Assembly (NCBI GenBank): GCA_030220185.1 | Contig: JASPKZ010009711.1 | Location: forward strand, 1-64,000 | Origin: Diploptera punctata | Taxonomy: Eukaryota; Arthropoda; Insecta; Blattodea; Blaberidae | Direction: 5' to 3' | Length of the DNA: 64,000 nucleotides | Shown here: piece by piece, positions 52,601 through 63,289 of the stretch | Numbering within the stretch: position 1 is the stretch's first letter | Layout of the letters: each line of letters starts with the position of its first letter | Position numbers and translations under genes: made by a program | Notes under the pieces: model-generated | What the model saw: only the letters and a program-made list of their open reading frames with translations | Told to the model about the DNA's origin: nothing | Database searches by the model: none

Positions 52601-53049
52601 TGTCGTGACCTGGCCCTCGGGTAGATCAGACAATTTGAAGGTAGGATTCGTTGTGAGTTCAAGAACTCCAGTGAATGCAGAACTTGATTTAATATATTTA
52701 TTAAAGACGATGATTAAAAAGTTACAATATTGTGTCTCTAACTGTCATAGAGACGAGGTCGGAACCATGAAGAATAAGCCCTGATGCCAAGGGCATCAGC
52801 CGTTATAAACCCTCTGTTAAGCATGGACGCTGAGTTGGAATGTATCACCCTCATTTCCAAATAAGGACATATCTCTTCTAAAGTTACGTATGAAGACTGG
52901 AATTTTCCAGCCATGTTATCTTACTGTATTCAACTAGGGGATGGAGAGTAATCTTATCTTGACTCGACGCCCCTGTATTAGACTGGGGTATGGTGAGTAA
53001 TATATATCCAAACTCAACGCCCCTGCCTGTTTCAACTTGAATATCCACA
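52601..53049 (-). mobile_element. LTR, second copy, inverted to 1-441
   Basis: The minus strand probably starts TGTGGATATTCAAG at 53049 and ends GTCACGACA at 52601, giving TGT...ACA ends. Same parts as the first copy: TTTATAA at 52802-52808, hairpin CTGATGCC/GGCATCAG at 52781-52799 (different loop) and AATAAA at 52697-52702. No convincing TSD. The outer end is inferred because the first copy is cut by the window edge. Confidence 0.7.
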
Positions 53050-53379
53050 TGTAATTATTATTATATATTAGAGTGTCCAGTACGCAATTTCCCTTCATAA
53101 TATAATATAAATACATTCTGATTGTTAATTCAATACTTTAATATATATATGGATTCTATGCTATTGGCTAACAGTGCAATAATTAATTAGTATATGCGGT
53201 AGTAATGCTACAGCCAGCATAATACTTCAATAATTGGAAGATAATGCCAAAGTTTACATATTAATTCTTTTAATTTTTGAAACTAGTTAAAAAATTTAGA
53301 AAACAAGAAAATATAGAGTAGTCCTACTAGCGGACCCGCCAGACGTTGTCCTGCCCGAACGTTCAATTCTCGTGTCATG
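53050..53379. other. No recognised feature
   Basis: Unassigned. Confidence 0.5.
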
Positions 53380-53477
53380 GCCGGATGTTATATATATATA
53401 TATATATATATTATAAATATATTTTTGACATTTGGCAATGAAGGCAAATATGATATTTTTAGAAAAGAAAAATGAAT

Positions 53478-53551
53478 GCTTGAGTCGGGATTTGAACTCG
53501 AGTCTCTAAAGTCTGTACCTTTAGCGCTCTAACCAACTGAGCTACCCAAGA
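53478..53551 (-). mobile_element. tRNA-like cloverleaf of SINE-H, unit 1
   Basis: The minus strand folds as acceptor TCTTGGG/CTCAAGC (6 of 7 pairs), D stem GCTC/GAGC, anticodon arm TAAAG/CTTTA with a seven-base loop GTACAGA, and T stem TCGAG/CCCGA with loop TTCAAAT. Nearly complete, but the anticodon (ACA by position) is not normal and the copy number marks a SINE. Confidence 0.6.
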
Positions 53552-53774
53552 ATTCCAAGACAAACATACAATTTTCTTATACATGTAGTATTCTCAATTC
53601 ACACAAGAGGTAGCGGAAAGATCTTCCGACTGCCATCTAGCGGCTAACATAACAGTTAAGCAAATTATTAAAGAGAATATTTACTTTATAGCAGTAACGC
53701 TTGTATATATAGATATTATAAATATATTTTTGACATTTGGCAATGAAGGCAAATATATGAAAAGAAAAATGAAT

Positions 53775-53848
53775 GCTTGAGTCGGGATCTGAACTCGAGT
53801 CTCTAAAGTCTGTACCTTTAGCGCTCTAACCAACTGAGCTACCCAAGA
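53775..53848 (-). mobile_element. tRNA-like cloverleaf of SINE-H, unit 2
   Basis: Same structure as unit 1; one base differs beside the T loop (ATCTGAACTC on the plus strand). Confidence 0.6.
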
Positions 53849-53975
53849 ATTCCAAGACAAACATACAATTTTCTTATACATGTAGTATTCTCAATTCACA
53901 CAAGAGGTAGCGGAAAGATCTTCCGACTGCCATCTAGACTCGAGTTCAAATCCCGACTCAAGCATTCATTTTTCT

Positions 53976-54006
<31 letters not shown>

Positions 54007-54025
54007 GGCCTATATATGATAAAAA

Positions 54026-54036
54026 CGGTAAAAAGG

Positions 54037-54074
<38 letters not shown>

Positions 54075-54090
54075 CCTTTTTACCGTAAAA
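54026..54090. repeat. Hairpin around (AT)n
   Basis: ACGGTAAAAAGGTTAT on the left pairs perfectly with ATAACCTTTTTACCGT on the right of an (AT)n core. It would form a long cruciform or RNA hairpin. Confidence 0.85.
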
Positions 54091-54256
54091 TTCATTAATT
54101 GATAAATTCGTAAAAAAACTCCTCGCTCACATCTGTAGTGACCCAAGAAGCTTGCATTATGACGCCACATTGTAGACCCGCGGAATATGTCGGTAATGCA
54201 GATGACTACACATTTGACATAAAAAATCCTATAAACCGATCGCAGTGTCGTCTACC

Positions 54257-54900
54257 GGGTCCACTTGTGAATCTAAACCATCCAGGGACCCACTTAAACA
54301 CACAAAAAAAAAATCATCAAAATCGGTCGTTTACGCCGTTTTTAATTTCGGATTTCAAATAAGCTTCCACTTCTAATTGTATGATTTCTCTCATTTTTTG
54401 TTAATATCTACCTCGGTTTATTTCAATAGGATGAACTGAGTTTCGCTGTGAAGCATCGAAAATGGTGATTCTTAGAGCGATTTTTAAATTTTCACTTCAC
54501 GTGAACTCCTACATATAATAGTTTTAGAGGGTCCAATTGTGAATATAAACTATCCAGGGACCCAATCAGACACACACAAAAAATGCCATCAAAATCGGTC
54601 CAGTCGTTTAGATAGTTTTTAATTTCGGATTTCAAGTAAACCTCCACATCTAATTGTCCGATTTTGCTAATTTTTTTTGGAAAATACCTACTTCAGTTTA
54701 TTTTAATAGGATATACTGAGTTTCGTTGTGAAACATCGAAAAATGAGATCGGTAGAGCTATTTTAAAATGTTCGCTTCAGGTGAACTCCTACATCTAATG
54801 ATTTTAGAACATAATAGATAACGGCTAAACATTCGACACATCTGAAAACCTGAATATACAAATTTTCAGGAAGATCGGTTGAACGGTTTAGAAGACTATA
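54257..54900 (+). repeat. Repeat with two 272-bp tandem units and a CAGACAGACA end
   Basis: GGGTCCA(C/A)TTGTGAAT starts at 54257 and 54529; both units share AATCGGTC, TTTTTAATTTCGGATTTCAA, TATACTGAGTTTCG-like and GTGAACTCCTACAT blocks. The end AGATCGGTTGAACGGTTTAG then GGACAGACAGACACACATTC resembles common insect repeat termini of a class I cannot name. Confidence 0.7.
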
Positions 54901-54929
54901 AAGGACAGACAGACACACATTCATTTATT

Positions 54930-54935
<6 letters not shown>

Positions 54936-54996
<61 letters not shown>
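54936..54996. repeat. (ATAC)n then (AT)n
   Basis: CATA tetranucleotides to about 54963 and TA dinucleotides after. Confidence 0.95.
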
Positions 54997-55001
<5 letters not shown>

Positions 55002-55266
55002 ATATATTTTTGACATTTGGCTATGAAGCCAAATATGATATGAAAAGAAAAAAGAATGCTTGAGTCGGGATTTGAACTCGAGTCTCTTCTAACCAAATGA
55101 GCTACCCAAGAATTCCAATACAAGCATACAATTTTCTTATACATGTAGTATTCTCAATTCACACAAGAGGTAGCGGAAATTTGTTCCAACTGCCATCTCG
55201 CGGCTAACATAACAGTTAAGCATTTTTTTTAAAGAGAATATTTACTTTATAGCAGTAACGCTTGTA

Positions 55267-55440
55267 TATATCATCATCATAGTACATTCACGAATTTAGG
55301 CCATTTGTTGACCTGTTTCGGCCTCAAGAGAAACACCATCCAGAAGTATTTTGAGTGGACGTCCTGGTCTTCTTCTTCCTGCAGGTTGATATCTTAACAT
55401 TTGTTTGGGTATTCTGTGATCTTCCATTCGATGAACATTA
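55267..55440 (-). mobile_element. LINE-G 3' end
   Basis: The minus strand reads HRMEDHRIPKQMLRYQPAGR, RRPGRPLKILLDGVSLEAET and a stop, then an ATGATGATGA tail. Only the C-terminal 60 or so codons remain, wedged between SINE-H units. Confidence 0.75.
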
Positions 55441-55459
55441 TATGAAAAGAAAAAAGAAT

Positions 55460-55533
55460 GCTTGAGTCGGGATTTGAACTCGAGTCTCAAAAGTCTGTAC
55501 CTTTAGCGCTCTAACCAACTGAGCTACCCAAGA
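55460..55533 (-). mobile_element. tRNA-like cloverleaf of SINE-H, unit 4
   Basis: Same fold as the unit at 53478. The 55060-55115 unit lacks the anticodon arm (a deletion of about 20 bases). Confidence 0.55.
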
Positions 55534-55871
55534 ATTCCAATACAAGCATACAATTTTCTTATACATGTAGTATTCTCAATTCACACAAGAGGTAGCGGAA
55601 ATTTGTTCCAACTGCCATCTCGCGGCTAACATAACAGTTAAGCAATTTTTTTTAAAGAGAATATTTACTTTATAGCAGTAACGCTTGTATATATATAGAT
55701 ATTATAAATATATTTTTGACATTTGGCAATGAAGGCAAATATGATATGAAAAGAAAAAAGAATGCTTGAGTCGGGATTTGAACTCGAGTCTCTAAAGTCT
55801 AGAGCGCTAAAGGTACAGACTTTAGAGACTCGAGTTCAAATCCCGACTCAAGCATTCTTTTTTCTTTTCAT

Positions 55872-55915
<44 letters not shown>

Positions 55916-55916
<1 letters not shown>

Positions 55917-56154
55917 GATTGCAAAGATAACTCAGCACTGAAGGAAAGTCCTAATTATTCAATTAAAATGAAATCAGGGGGTCAAAGGTCGATATGGTCT
56001 CAAGGACTTCACAGATGCTGATATGTGTTGTCCACAAATCCTGAGCAAAGCCAGGGCATTCTTCATCCACCGCTCTGTCGACAAGTCTACTCCCGCGTCC
56101 TCGTCGTGACCCCTGGACACCGCAGTAAAAACTCAATGGGTGTTGAAGAAATGA
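55916..56154. other. Possible LINE debris
   Basis: CGTCGTGACCCCTGGACACC at 56101 is shared with 27885. Nothing else recognised. Confidence 0.3.
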
Positions 56155-56340
56155 CAGCGAAAGTGCAGCTCTATCAACATAAATGGAGATAGCACGTTCT
56201 TAGGATGCCACAACATAGTGTACCAATAAAAATGTTAAATTATCACTCTGCAGGAAACGGAGACTTTAGGTCGACCTCATCGCCGTTGGACAGACCAGTT
56301 CAAGTTGTAGTTCACAGACGGGAATAAATTCAAACCTGTG
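56155..56340 (+). mobile_element. LINE-H 3' fragment
   Basis: Frames give HVLRMPQHSVPIKMLNYHSA and then, shifted, RPRRRWTDQFKL. The LRMPQH..P...LNY..AG..D.GRPRRRW plan is a LINE C-terminus. Confidence 0.6.
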
Positions 56341-56811
56341 TTTTGGCAGAAGAAAAACAATGAAAAACTATATTTTAATACAGTAATTCCAGCTTTTGCA
56401 GCTAGATGGCGAATATAAAAATTACATAGCTCCTTTAATTATTGTTTCAAATGACGTAAGGATTTTTATCTTACCTTTATCACTCGTTGAGGAACATATA
56501 ATTACTTTACGAACGTGTAATTCTGTTTTCGATGACGTATACATGCTGATAACAAAGTATTATCACCTTACAATACAGTATATTATGCATGTGTAAGTAA
56601 AACTAGTTTATCGCAACAGTTTGTATTATTTTCCATAATATTGTTGAAGCAAACAACTAAGAAAGGCAATTCTATGTCCATTTTTGTATAAAGATTTACT
56701 TCATGAAAATACTTTACATTTATTTACAAGTTGACAAAAAGCTACTTTCTATTGTGAAATGTAATGCCTATTAAGTTAATAATATACCTTACACTGTATA
56801 AGGAAATATCT
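56341..56811. other. No recognised feature
   Basis: A 66-residue plus frame at 56396-56596 is motif-free. Confidence 0.5.
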
Positions 56812-57195
56812 TCTTGTCTTATAAGCCCATGTTTCCCTTAACAGAGATTTAGGTGCTCTCCCCCTACAGGGAAGAATTTGAACAATACTAATTTAGTTAC
56901 ACTTATTTTCATATAGATGGCATTGGAGTGGCCCGTGGTCAGCGTTCCGCCTCATACCTGACATCTAGGAAACCAAGGTAGTACTAGGACGGGAAAATTC
57001 GGGAAATTTTGCTTAGAGGCATTTTCATTCAGGCTTAAGGATCTTTTACGAGCCTGAAAATCTTCAGACTCGGGACCGACAGCTTAAAGTCCCTCCCGGA
57101 GGACTTGCTACTTGGATTTTTCCATCCTAAAAATCAATCGACCCCGGCCGGGTTTGAACCCGCGACCCTCGGGAACAGAGGCAAGGAGCATAAAC
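56812..57195 (-). mobile_element. SINE-D
   Basis: As at 23083-23475 but without the last part of the head: GAACCCGCGACCCTCGGGAA, then GAGCATAAACATACAATTGC. Confidence 0.85.
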
Positions 57196-57369
57196 ATACA
57201 ATTGCAAAACAAATGTTAGACCTTAAGATTTTTTTCATTTTTAATTACGCTATAATACTGAATCAGTAATTTTCTGTGACTTGTATTAGTAATTGAGTTT
57301 CTGTTAATAAACCCGCGATGTCCTTTTTAATGTCCACCCAGACATTTATTTAGCTTAATTTATTTTTAA

Positions 57370-58135
57370 ATAAGACTACATTATATTCGGCGTGCGCTCC
57401 TACACCTACATAAATGAAAATTAATGTGCTTTTATGTTTAGTTGAGTAAGTATAGTGAAAATATTTATAAATTTATATTTTTAGATACCCCGTGCTGTTT
57501 ACCCGGCTTTGTCCGGGAATTTAGTCATCCCGATTTTCTTGGCATAAATGAGCTGAAAGACAAAAATTAATGCACCTCTTATGATTAGTTGAATAAGTAA
57601 AATGAACAATAATTATATATGTATATCGTAATTATTTTAAGATTTCCCGTGCTGACTATCCGATGTTGCCCGGGAATCTACTTATCTCGATCTTCTTGGC
57701 ATAAATGAGCTAAAAGACAAAATTCGTTATTGTGAGTTATCCGTAAAAGAATACCCGCCATGTGCTGCTGGGCTGTGCTTACACAGGAATCCACGTACTT
57801 GTCTCGATCTTCTTGGCATCAATGAAAAACAAAAATGGTTATTATGAGTGATCAGTAAGAGATAAACATATGCTGTCGCGGACGTTTTTGTAGAGCTTTT
57901 TTGATATATTCAATTCTGTGTACATTAATTTTGTGTATTTGTTATGGTTTAGGCAACGTAAGCCATTTAAGCGTCCAAAGAGCTACTTTTTTCACGTTTT
58001 CCACTACAAAGGGCGATATTTAAGGTTGTAAGAGTTGAGGATCACAACTCTCGCCTAAGTTATCCCGGAATCTACTGAACATTTTGCAAAAAGCCCAATC
58101 ACAATCGGATCAACGATATGACCGCGCATGGAATG
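57370..58135 (-). repeat. Repeat X, copy 4
   Basis: From TTCGGCGTGCGCTCCTACAC to CGATATGACCGCGCATGGAA. Modules with ACCCGGCTTTGTCCGGGAAT, GATGTTGCCCGGGAATC and CCGCCATGTGCTGCTGG. The order matches copy 3. Confidence 0.75.
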
Positions 58136-58854
58136 GAAGAAAATCTTTATTGTGGCAGTATGCAGTATAAACACAAATTACAGTAGTTGTGAAGGATTTC
58201 CAAGCAAGACTTTCAATAGGAAAACTACTTTTACATACATTTATTGTATCTAATTTTCAAATTTTGTCACAAAATATAATTTTACATACAGTTACAATGT
58301 TTACAAAAACGAGCAGTCTAGTGAATTTGTTGAAGTGTCTAGTGATTTTTTTATTTCTGTTTAAAACAACCGATCTTCTTTTAAACTTGTTGCGTTTAAT
58401 GCTGAGTTCTAATGTCGCAATATTAGGCAATCTTATTTAATATTTCATCACACAGGACATAATAATCCTGAAATAAATGCGTAAAAATATTGGCGAGATC
58501 CCTTAATCAGGCTTATTTTACAATTAAAAAATAGGCCCATAACCCGGAATCACTCAACATTACGATTACCGGCCGTGAAAGCCTGCATTCAACTATTGTA
58601 TTAAAAAACTCGACGTATTTGTTATTGACTTCGAGTCAAATAGGTATAAAAGAGACACAGAATTTTGTGGATTGAATATAAAGAGGTTAACCCATTAGGC
58701 CACACCATTGACCTGGAAAATGAATACGAATATCTTTTTAAAAAGGTTTCATCTACGTAAATTAAACATTCAATGCACTTTTTAGATTTTTCGTGTTACC
58801 TCATAATATTTTTTGTCACTTTGTATTGCATTTTATCATAAGTAATGCCGTGAG
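58136..58854. other. No recognised feature
   Basis: Includes a motif-free 83-residue frame at 58189-58440. Confidence 0.45.
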
Positions 58855-59065
58855 TCGTGAATTTATCTGCAGAATTCGGAAATCAAGAGTGGCATTTGTT
58901 AGGACCATTTAACGAATGATAAAATTAAATTGATAAAATCGAGGTGAAAAAGGACTGTGATTGGTTGTAAATAAAATTCACTGAAATGTGATTGGTCATT
59001 GACTGCCATTTGGGCATGAGTTAAATAGTGAAACTATAAAAACATTTGACAACAAATATTGTTAA
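58855..59065 (+). repeat. Interspersed repeat shared with 30045-30690
   Basis: GAAATCAAGAGTGGCATTTG and GTGATTGGTCATTGACTGCC match the complement of the 30-kb copy. Shorter by about 430 internal bases. Confidence 0.6.
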
Positions 59066-59214
59066 TAACACAAATATTTCCTGGTGTAAATTTGAGTATC
59101 AATTTGAAAGTAATCAGAATACATTACTTGTAATTAAATGATGTAATTTTAAACATCAATGACAAGGTTATTGAAGATGGTTCTATATAGATAATACTAC
59201 AATAACTACATTCA

Positions 59215-59500
59215 TTGAAATGTGATGTTTCGTTTTGATGAGCACACATAAACGGTTATACACACAATGTCAGACTGCCAATGGAAGTTGAATATTTTTC
59301 TGAAATCAGTGAACTGTTTATCGGATGTAACCAATACAGAGTAATCATGAGGAACAATGAATGAGTCAACCAAGTTTTCTAAATTAGTGTTAGTGGGTTC
59401 TAGGAACTGACCTCGAGGTGCCCATGTGAACACTCGGACAAAAGAGCGAAGCCGTTTTAAATCGATTTCTAAAGAAATGTATTTAATTAAAATGAAGACA
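59215..59500 (-). pseudogene. Unidentified coding-like ORF, gene fragment or exon
   Basis: The minus frame reads EIDLKRLRSFVRVFTWAPRG, QFLEPTNTNLENLVDSFIVP, HDYSVLVTSDKQFTDFRKIF and NFHWQSDIVCITVYVCSSKR to a stop. The composition looks coding, unlike the AT-rich spurious frames. It has no match in the window and no LINE motif. A TTTCTTTAG just before GAAATCG could be a splice acceptor near 59473. I do not recognise it. A divergent receptor fragment is a guess only. Confidence 0.3.
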
Positions 59501-59739
59501 ACTAATAAAAACCACAACAGTTATCTACATTATCTTGAACACCCATTTAGATTCCAAGAACATTTCGTGTTCTACTTCACCTTCCCCCACTTTTAAAATG
59601 GAGTGCCAAATGGTTTCATCAAATAATATCAGTATATTATTACACTTATTAGTATCTCTATGAGCTGGGTATGAGTTTAATAAGTAATTTAAAATAGCAT
59701 AAGGCTCATTCTCACAGGACGAACAATACCCTCAGAAAT

Positions 59740-60425
59740 GAAATTGGGGTTTATAAGCTCGATATAATTATAAGAAGCGAGAGAGAAGAAACTGCAGTAA
59801 TTATAGAGGGATATGTGTGAATAACTCAATTATGAAAATATTCACTCGCATTATAAAACATAGATTAGACAGAGAATTTAAAGATATGGAAGAACAAAGT
59901 GGGTTCATTGCAGGCAAATCATGCACTGATCATATATTCATATGAGACAGGTGTTAGAAAAATGCCGAGAGAAATCGCAACCAGTAGATTTGATCTTTAT
60001 TGATTTGTTAAAGGCGTATGGTAGTGTACCCAGAATCTTGCTCTGGAAAGCCCTAGAAGAGGCAAATATAAATGACAAAACAATCAGTATTATAAGATCA
60101 TTATACTAAGAGAACAAATGCCAAATTAAGATGGGAAACGGACTTTCAGAAAAAATTCCAAACATCAAAAGGTCTACAAGGATGTTGCTTATCACCAACG
60201 TTGTTCAAAATATATATTAATAATTTTACAAAGAATTGGTCAAGACACTGCAAATATATGGGATTCAAATAGAAGATAATTATTACCTCCACCATTTACT
60301 ATTCGCAGATGATCAGGTGGTTATTTCTCAAGATACAGATGATGCATCTTTCATGTTAAGGAAATTAGAGATAGAATACAAAAAATGGGGATTTCAGATA
60401 GATTATAATTAGAGCGAGGAATTAT
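59740..60425 (+). mobile_element. LINE-F reverse transcriptase domain, decayed
   Basis: Broken frames give FTRIIKHRLDREFKDMEEQS and GFIAGKSCTDHIF (fingers), QVLEKCREKSQPVDLIFIDL then LKAYGSVPRILLWKALEEAN (motif A with its D kept), SLYXENKCQIKMGNGLSEK, and LFADDQVVISQDTDD (motif C) near 60297-60330. At least three frameshifts. Related to the minus copy at 46440-47346, and together they cover most of the domain. Confidence 0.85.
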
Positions 60426-61195
60426 ATGAAGAAAATTATACGAACGTATGAAATCTTAAAGACAAAATATGAAAAAAATATGAATTTAAGGTAAAAAAAT
60501 TAATTTTTTGTAATTGAATAGTCTATTCTTTTCTGAACATTTGTGTGTATGATTTTTTACTGGACGCCAATACAATATAAGTGCGTTAATTATTTTTGTA
60601 AACAATTGACAGTTATAATATCATTATAACCTTGTTTTCTCGAAAGTGAAAAGTTTCGAACATTTGCCCAATCATCTCGGGAACTATTAGAGATATTTAC
60701 ATGACAGTTTTACAGGAGGTAAATCTAGTTATACTACAGCTGTGGAAGCACGCTCATGATAATCTCTTGTACAGATCCTCACTTACGATTTTTTTAGAAT
60801 TACTTTTTGAAATAAAAACAAGAGACTAGTGGCAAATATTATATAGGACATCAATATTTAGATACAAGTTTGACTGAGGTTCAGTGCTCTTTACAAACCT
60901 CATTTAATATGCTGTAAAACTTTCGTTACAATCCATCTAGTAGTTCCTGAGATATGGGTCTCAAATTCATTTGTTTTAACATTGATGGGATATGACTTAC
61001 CGTTTCACCTTAAAATAGACTGGTGTCATCACAGAGCTATTCGTTGAATAAAACATAGTAGGTTAAATTGCATACTTTATAGTTGTTTAAAGATTTTGGT
61101 TCAATTTTCACTACTGTACTTACTTTATTTATTTGAAAAGGCCTACATTGTATAGAGTTCAGGAAAATCACCAGTCAATTGAAGCTCGTTTACCG
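60426..61195. other. No recognised feature
   Basis: Unassigned. Confidence 0.5.
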
Positions 61196-61211
61196 AAAGA
61201 AAACTCATATA

Positions 61212-61508
61212 AAGTAATCCCACTACAGGCCTCGGGAGGCCCTTCGGGTAGTAGGAGGTTAAGGCTCCTACTTTTTCTAGACAATCGGCACTTGATGTCA
61301 GCCGGGTTGTCAGCCCTGCGTGACGGCCGCCTTTACCCCCAGAACAAACGTCTGGTACTCATTTACGTTAGAGGCTGAGTCGACCCCAGGGCCATAGTGC
61401 CGCCAGAAGGTTTTGGTCAGTTTAAAAATCCTGACCCCAACGGGACTTGAACCCTCGACCTTCCGACTTGTAGCGCAGCGCCTAAACCACTACGCTACGG
61501 CGTGCCCC
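61212..61508 (-). mobile_element. SINE-G with 16-bp TSD
   Basis: Flanked by AAAGAAAACTCATATA at 61196-61211 and 61509-61524, an exact match. Head GGCACGCCGTAGCGTAGTGG on the minus strand. The exact duplication suggests a recent insertion. Confidence 0.95.
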
Positions 61509-61524
61509 AAAGAAAACTCATATA

Positions 61525-62035
61525 CAGAATAAAAACAATGTTGAATGAAAAATAAGTCGTTTTAAATCAAACCATATCCACACTTTAATAGGCCGAACAT
61601 TTCCGATATGTTAACTTAAATGCTAAGTAAATTTGACGGTTCTTTGCTTAAAGAACCTATTTATTAGAGCTGCAATTAAATCTGGGCATGAAGGGGCCGA
61701 TATTTTTTTTTCTCACAGGTCTCTCTCTTTTTTCTTCAATACTGAGGTTCTTTTACTGTGGTTAATCTATGACAGGACCCACAGTTTTACTTTGCTTACG
61801 AAGGAAGCAGTACTCTAGATTTTATGCCCTTAAAGAACTTTAAACTGTTGAGGGTTAGAAAACTGAAAGTATAATTTCATGTAATTGACATAGTCTCTTG
61901 ATGAATTATTTAATAATATAAAGAAGAAATCAATTATTTTAAGCGAACATATTTTATTTTATTCTCCATCGCATAAAAATGTACTTTTAAAATATTCACA
62001 ATTTAAGAATTGTACTTCAGAATGTTGAATATATT
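61525..62035. other. No recognised feature
   Basis: A motif-free 61-residue frame at 61633-61818 only. Confidence 0.5.
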
Positions 62036-62036
62036 T

Positions 62037-62075
<39 letters not shown>

Positions 62076-62201
62076 TTAGTATTATTATTATTAGTATTAA
62101 TAGTATTATTAGTATTATTATTAGTTTATTAGTATTATTATTAGTATTATTATTAGTATTATTATTATTAGTATTATTATTATTAGTATTATTATTATTA
62201 G

Positions 62202-62236
<35 letters not shown>

Positions 62237-62280
62237 TTATTAGTATTAGTATTATTACTATTAGTATGATTTACTTTAGT
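62036..62280. repeat. (ATT)n / (AGTATT)n microsatellite
   Basis: TTATTA triplets interspersed with AGTATT. The asparagine/threonine frame on the minus strand is not a gene. Confidence 0.95.
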
Positions 62281-63289
62281 AATATTGTTCATGTGATTTA
62301 AGCCACAGCAATTAGGATTTCCCCGTTTGTTCACGTGCTAATAATTCCATTAATAGATCTTAAATAAGTGTTGGTAGAGATTACTCGCATGAAATGATCG
62401 TCTAATAATTCGAGTTTCAAGTGGAATGTTCTCTTTTTACGCAAGATAAATAATCAATATACATTTAGATTAAATATTGATGCTGTGAAGAAAGTCTTGT
62501 ATCACTGCGCATCATCTCACTAGCTCAACTGGAAGGAATTATATCCTGCCTAGAGGGAAAGTCTTTCAATAATTGTTTCTCGAATCATTACTTTTTGCGG
62601 TAACATTGAAGTACAACAGGCGGTAAGTGCTACGTAGCTGTATTCAGCGAGACAACTTAGTAAATTTACTCAAAAGAATAGCAATGTATAACGGGTAAAA
62701 CGGAATTACGAGCAACGATGCTTAACACAATAATATACTGATCGGATCATCTTAGCTCTTACATAACTGTGCTCCAGTAAACAGCTTTAAGTAAAAGCTC
62801 TTTGTGTTAGAGTATATTTCATCCTTTATTCTTCATTAATATACCTTTTTTTTAATATATAGAGCTTTCCTCATTAGAGGATTGTCACAAGGGCAAAGTG
62901 ATACAGACAATTCATTTTCGAAATTGATTAAATACATTTTGTAAATACATTTAAAAAATTAAAATTGTAATTGAAGTATATTCTATAAAGTAGAAATTTT
63001 GTAAAGATGGTTTCTTAAAATTTAAATTGATCCTCCAGTGGCAGCGATGGCAAGTTTAGTAAGATACTCTGTTCAAATCTAAGAAATTCCAAAATTTAGC
63101 TGAGAAGCCTGTCAATATGTGAAATGATTTTTAAGAACCAAAATTATTATAAACATTTTATGAACTTCATAACAATATGTAGTACTTTCTAAGACGCTTA
63201 CATACGGTTTACGTAACTCATATCACTCATTCAAAACCATAAGATAATATTTCTGTTTTACAATGTATTAGTATATAATATTGTTATAG
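62281..63289. other. No recognised feature
   Basis: Unassigned AT-rich DNA, about 1 kb. Confidence 0.5.

Larger units (their letters stand above)
53380..55915. mobile_element. Tandem and inverted array of SINE-H
   Basis: Units of about 260-315 bp start with ATATTTTTGACATTTGGC, then a minus-strand tRNA-like head, then TTCTTATACATGTAGTATTC, GAGGTAGCGGAAA and TTTACTTTATAGCAGTAACG. Copies begin near 53413, 53718, 54995, 55440 and 55707; half-copies in opposite orientation are at 53935-53980 and 55800-55870. (AT)n arrays separate blocks. A different repeat and a LINE end are interleaved. Confidence 0.8.

Noticed and set aside
53478..55533. Several tRNA-like cloverleaves as functional tRNA genes
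   Set aside because: Repeated units with an abnormal anticodon arm and identical non-tRNA flanks mark a SINE.
53380..55915. CRISPR-like spaced repeats
   Set aside because: Units are about 300 bp, tRNA-headed, in both orientations, in an animal genome; no cas genes.
62017..62334. 105-residue asparagine/threonine-rich ORF
   Set aside because: Translation of an (ATT)n microsatellite.
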